Below are positions 61,677 through 64,000 of a stretch of 64,000 nt of DNA, piece by piece; position 1 is the first letter of the stretch; the number at the start of each line of letters is the position of its first letter. The DNA comes from Dioscorea cayenensis subsp. rotundata (taxonomy: Eukaryota > Streptophyta > Magnoliopsida > Dioscoreales > Dioscoreaceae): positions 2,570,054 to 2,634,053 of the forward strand of contig NC_052484.1 in the NCBI RefSeq assembly GCF_009730915.1, written 5' to 3'. The position numbers were made by a program, and so were the translations under genes. The notes beneath the pieces are model-generated. The model saw nothing but the letters and a program-made list of their open reading frames with translations. It did no database searches and was not told the origin of the DNA.

Positions 61677-63307
61677 GTTAAGTGTAGACATGGGCATGGG
61701 CCGGTTAACTGGGCCCGCGGGGCCCAACCCGGCATGTCCGGGTCGGTCTTTGGCCAACCGTAACCGGCCCTGCCAACAGTGTCTATCCGCCCCGGTGCCA
61801 AACCGCCGGGCCGGGCTAGAACCCGCCGGTTCACGGGCAGGCCCGCCAGATTTTTTCATAAAATTTTAATATTTTAAATAAATTTATAATTATATAAATT
61901 TATCAATATAATTTTAAATATAAAACAAAATATCCAAGACAAATAATAACAAACAAGGTTGGTATGTGACTGATTTTATAGGCAGTTGTTATGCAATTTG
62001 TTTGAAATTAGTCGATGTGGGACTAAATTACAATAGTAAAAGACTTGTTTATTGATTCTAGCTTTTAGTATAGCATTTTTGTCAAAACAAAATTTATTGG
62101 TAGATTGGTTAGAGTAGTATATGATTGGTTTTAATGGTTGATGAAGTCTTGAGTTCAAAGTGACCACAATTGTTGTTTTTTATTTGTTTTAAATCAAATC
62201 TAAACTTTAAAATTTTAAAAACTATTTAGGATAATTTCAAATAAATCACAAAAATTAAAAACTTTTAGTATTAATTTATTTTTTTAAATGCTTATTATTG
62301 AATATTTTGATAATGTTTTAAAAGATGATACTTGCTAGTATAGGATTAAATTTAAATATTTTCAAGAATCATAGATTTGATTAAAAGGGAACATGAGACG
62401 ATGGAAATTGAAAAAAACTTATTATATACGAAATTTAATTTTCTATAAAAAACAATTAAATATATAATTGAGAAATTAAAATAATAATGTTTATTTTTTA
62501 CCGTTATTTAACATTATGTTATGATAAATATTTTTTAACATAATTTAGTTCTCTTACTTTAAAATATATTATTAACAAAATTTTATTAGTTATTTATTCA
62601 TCAGGATTTTGGTGAATATTATAATTTTAAGTTAATAATATATCTAGAAATACATAAAATTTTAGAATTTTCACCCAAAAATATACAAAAATATGTATGA
62701 AAGATTATAGTTTTAAATTAACAATAAGGTTATACTATTACACATCAATGACATTATGTTTTTTTTATTTATTTTAAATAATATTAATAACGGAGATAAA
62801 TAATACATATAAAAACAATGGATTATAAATTTATAATGTTGAGTAACACAAAAAAGGGTGAGTAATACTTTTTTTATAATGGTTGCTACTAACAATTAAA
62901 GTAAATAATTTGACACAAAATGCAAAAATAATGGAATCTAAAAGGATATATATAATTAAACAGAAAGTGAAAAACTAATTTTTTATTCTTTTTAAAGTAT
63001 GTTTATATATTTTTCCATTCTTTAATTAAACAAGGAAAAAGTTTGGGTTGGTAGATAAGGTGTTTGAAGGATGAAAAGGTAATGGGTTCAAATCTTTGGT
63101 TCTTTGAATTTAAGTTTTGTTTTAAATAAAAAAAGGACTCAACCCGCCGGGTTGCTGGGTTGGGACAGCCCCAACCCGTAATCGGAGCCGCTACAGTGCA
63201 GGCCGGTTACTGGTTACTGGCCCGGCCCAACGGGTCAACTGAACCAGCGGGTTTGGGCGGGCCGGTTCTAGGCCAAAAGACGGCAGGTGCCCCCCTCTAC
63301 TTAAGTG
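61677..63307. mobile_element. hAT-like non-autonomous element 5 with 8-bp target duplication (one mismatch)
   Basis: The element is 61685-63299, flanked by GTTAAGTG and CTTAAGTG (7 of 8 identical). Ends are TAGACATGGGCATGGGCCGG and, reverse-complemented, TAGAGGGGGGCACCTGCCGT. About 170 bp at each end is GC-rich with GGCCGGTT/AACCCGCCGG motifs; the core of about 1.25 kb is very AT-rich with no transposase. It contains an snRNA-type promoter motif pair (see 61973-62023). The mismatched target duplication and imperfect termini indicate age. Confidence 0.75.
61973..62023 (-). promoter_or_regulatory. snRNA-type USE plus TATA pair inside hAT-like element 5
   Basis: On the minus strand, GTCCCACATCG (62013-62023) is an exact match to the plant U-snRNA upstream sequence element. 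TATAAAAT (61973-61980) follows after 32 bases, the spacing known for Pol II-type snRNA promoters (Pol III types are about one helical turn shorter). Downstream sequence does not resemble the start of U1, U2, U4 or U5 as I know them, so no RNA gene is called. Confidence 0.45.
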
Positions 63308-64000
63308 CTTAGAGAATCAAGCATTTCAAGATTTAATTCTATAAATAAAATCAGGAGAATTTGCTAGATTTTCTCAAGTGAGAAATACATACCTCCATAT
63401 ATATATATATATATATATACTAGAAGGTTTCAATTCAACATTTATTTTAATACCATAAAGATGAAGTTAATTTTTTACTTCATATAAATATGAGAAAAAA
63501 AAACTAGTTGTGAGGGTGTCATTTTAACTAATATAAGTATTTATGTTATATTTCTTATAATTTATTTTTTTACAGAAATAATTAATCCTTATCATATTTC
63601 ATGTGATTATATAATTATATTCTAATTAATCTTTTAATCTATTAATCAAATCCACATTTATAGGATTACAAGGCACTAAGTTTCATCTAAATAACACCGA
63701 AAAATTAAACTAGCTTCCACGATATAAATTTGGGTGCTTTAAATATTTTTTTTTAATTCACATAAGAATAAATAGGTTTAGTATTTCATTTAATTATAAT
63801 ACTTTTTGTTATTTGATATAAGTAGCTATTAGCAGAAAACTTTACATATCATGACAATAGATTTGACATGAGTATGACACAATTAAACAATGTTTTTTTC
63901 AAAATTATCCTATCACAAATAAATCGAAATGTATAATAATTAAATCAAATAAATTCATATTTAATATAATTATTAAGTAAAGTCATTAATAATCATATTA
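63308..64000. other. AT-rich intergenic DNA, no gene
   Basis: (AT)n at about 63398-63420; otherwise nothing recognisable on either strand. Confidence 0.6.

Noticed and set aside
470-63420. CRISPR array or prokaryotic operon
   Set aside because: The sequence is nuclear plant DNA with spliced genes; repeats are microsatellites, transposons and intron arrays, without spacer structure.

Overview
The window is nuclear DNA of a flowering plant. The sequence is very AT-rich, genes are split by short GT-AG introns, and the repeats are plant types (hAT-like non-autonomous elements, Ty1/copia remnants, fold-back elements). The protein set (plastid MurE homologue, PIP1 aquaporin, TIC32-type dehydrogenases, YODA-type MAPKKK, NHL protein) fits any angiosperm. 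I cannot name the species from sequence alone.

Layout: 1-8090 is AT-rich intergenic DNA with one well-bounded hAT-like element (4959-5370). 8091-10588 (+) is a diverged plastid MurE-like ligase gene with three 1-base frame breaks. 12012-12693 (-) is a plant DUF7733 membrane protein; degenerate copies of its 3' flank occur at 11380, 15770 and 16396. 15.7-21 kb is a rearranged repeat zone holding a decayed copia element (17081-20444) and two copies of a host-gene C-terminal fragment. 21-29 kb is repeat-rich and gene-less. 29027-31201 (+) is a PIP1 aquaporin. 32.2-35 kb is a solo LTR with a nested hAT-like element. 37587-41495 and 43352-46512 (+) are tandem TIC32-like SDR genes, separated by a hAT-like element nested in a palindromic element. 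49489-56769 (-) is a YODA-type MAPKKK with a 5'-UTR exon near 57.9 kb. 60066-60686 (-) is an NHL/LEA_2 protein, and 61685-63299 is a large hAT-like element.

The genes do not form a pathway; this is ordinary gene-poor euchromatin. Four otherwise well-conserved genes are each broken by single-base indels, and exon-length arithmetic shows that single-base corrections restore full frames. That points to uncorrected assembly indels at least as strongly as to real mutations. The most informative repeat observations are five hAT-like elements sharing one architecture (near-perfect 8-bp target duplications, GC-rich ends, AT-rich cores), one carrying a consensus plant snRNA-type promoter pair. I found no convincing evidence of a new biological system.
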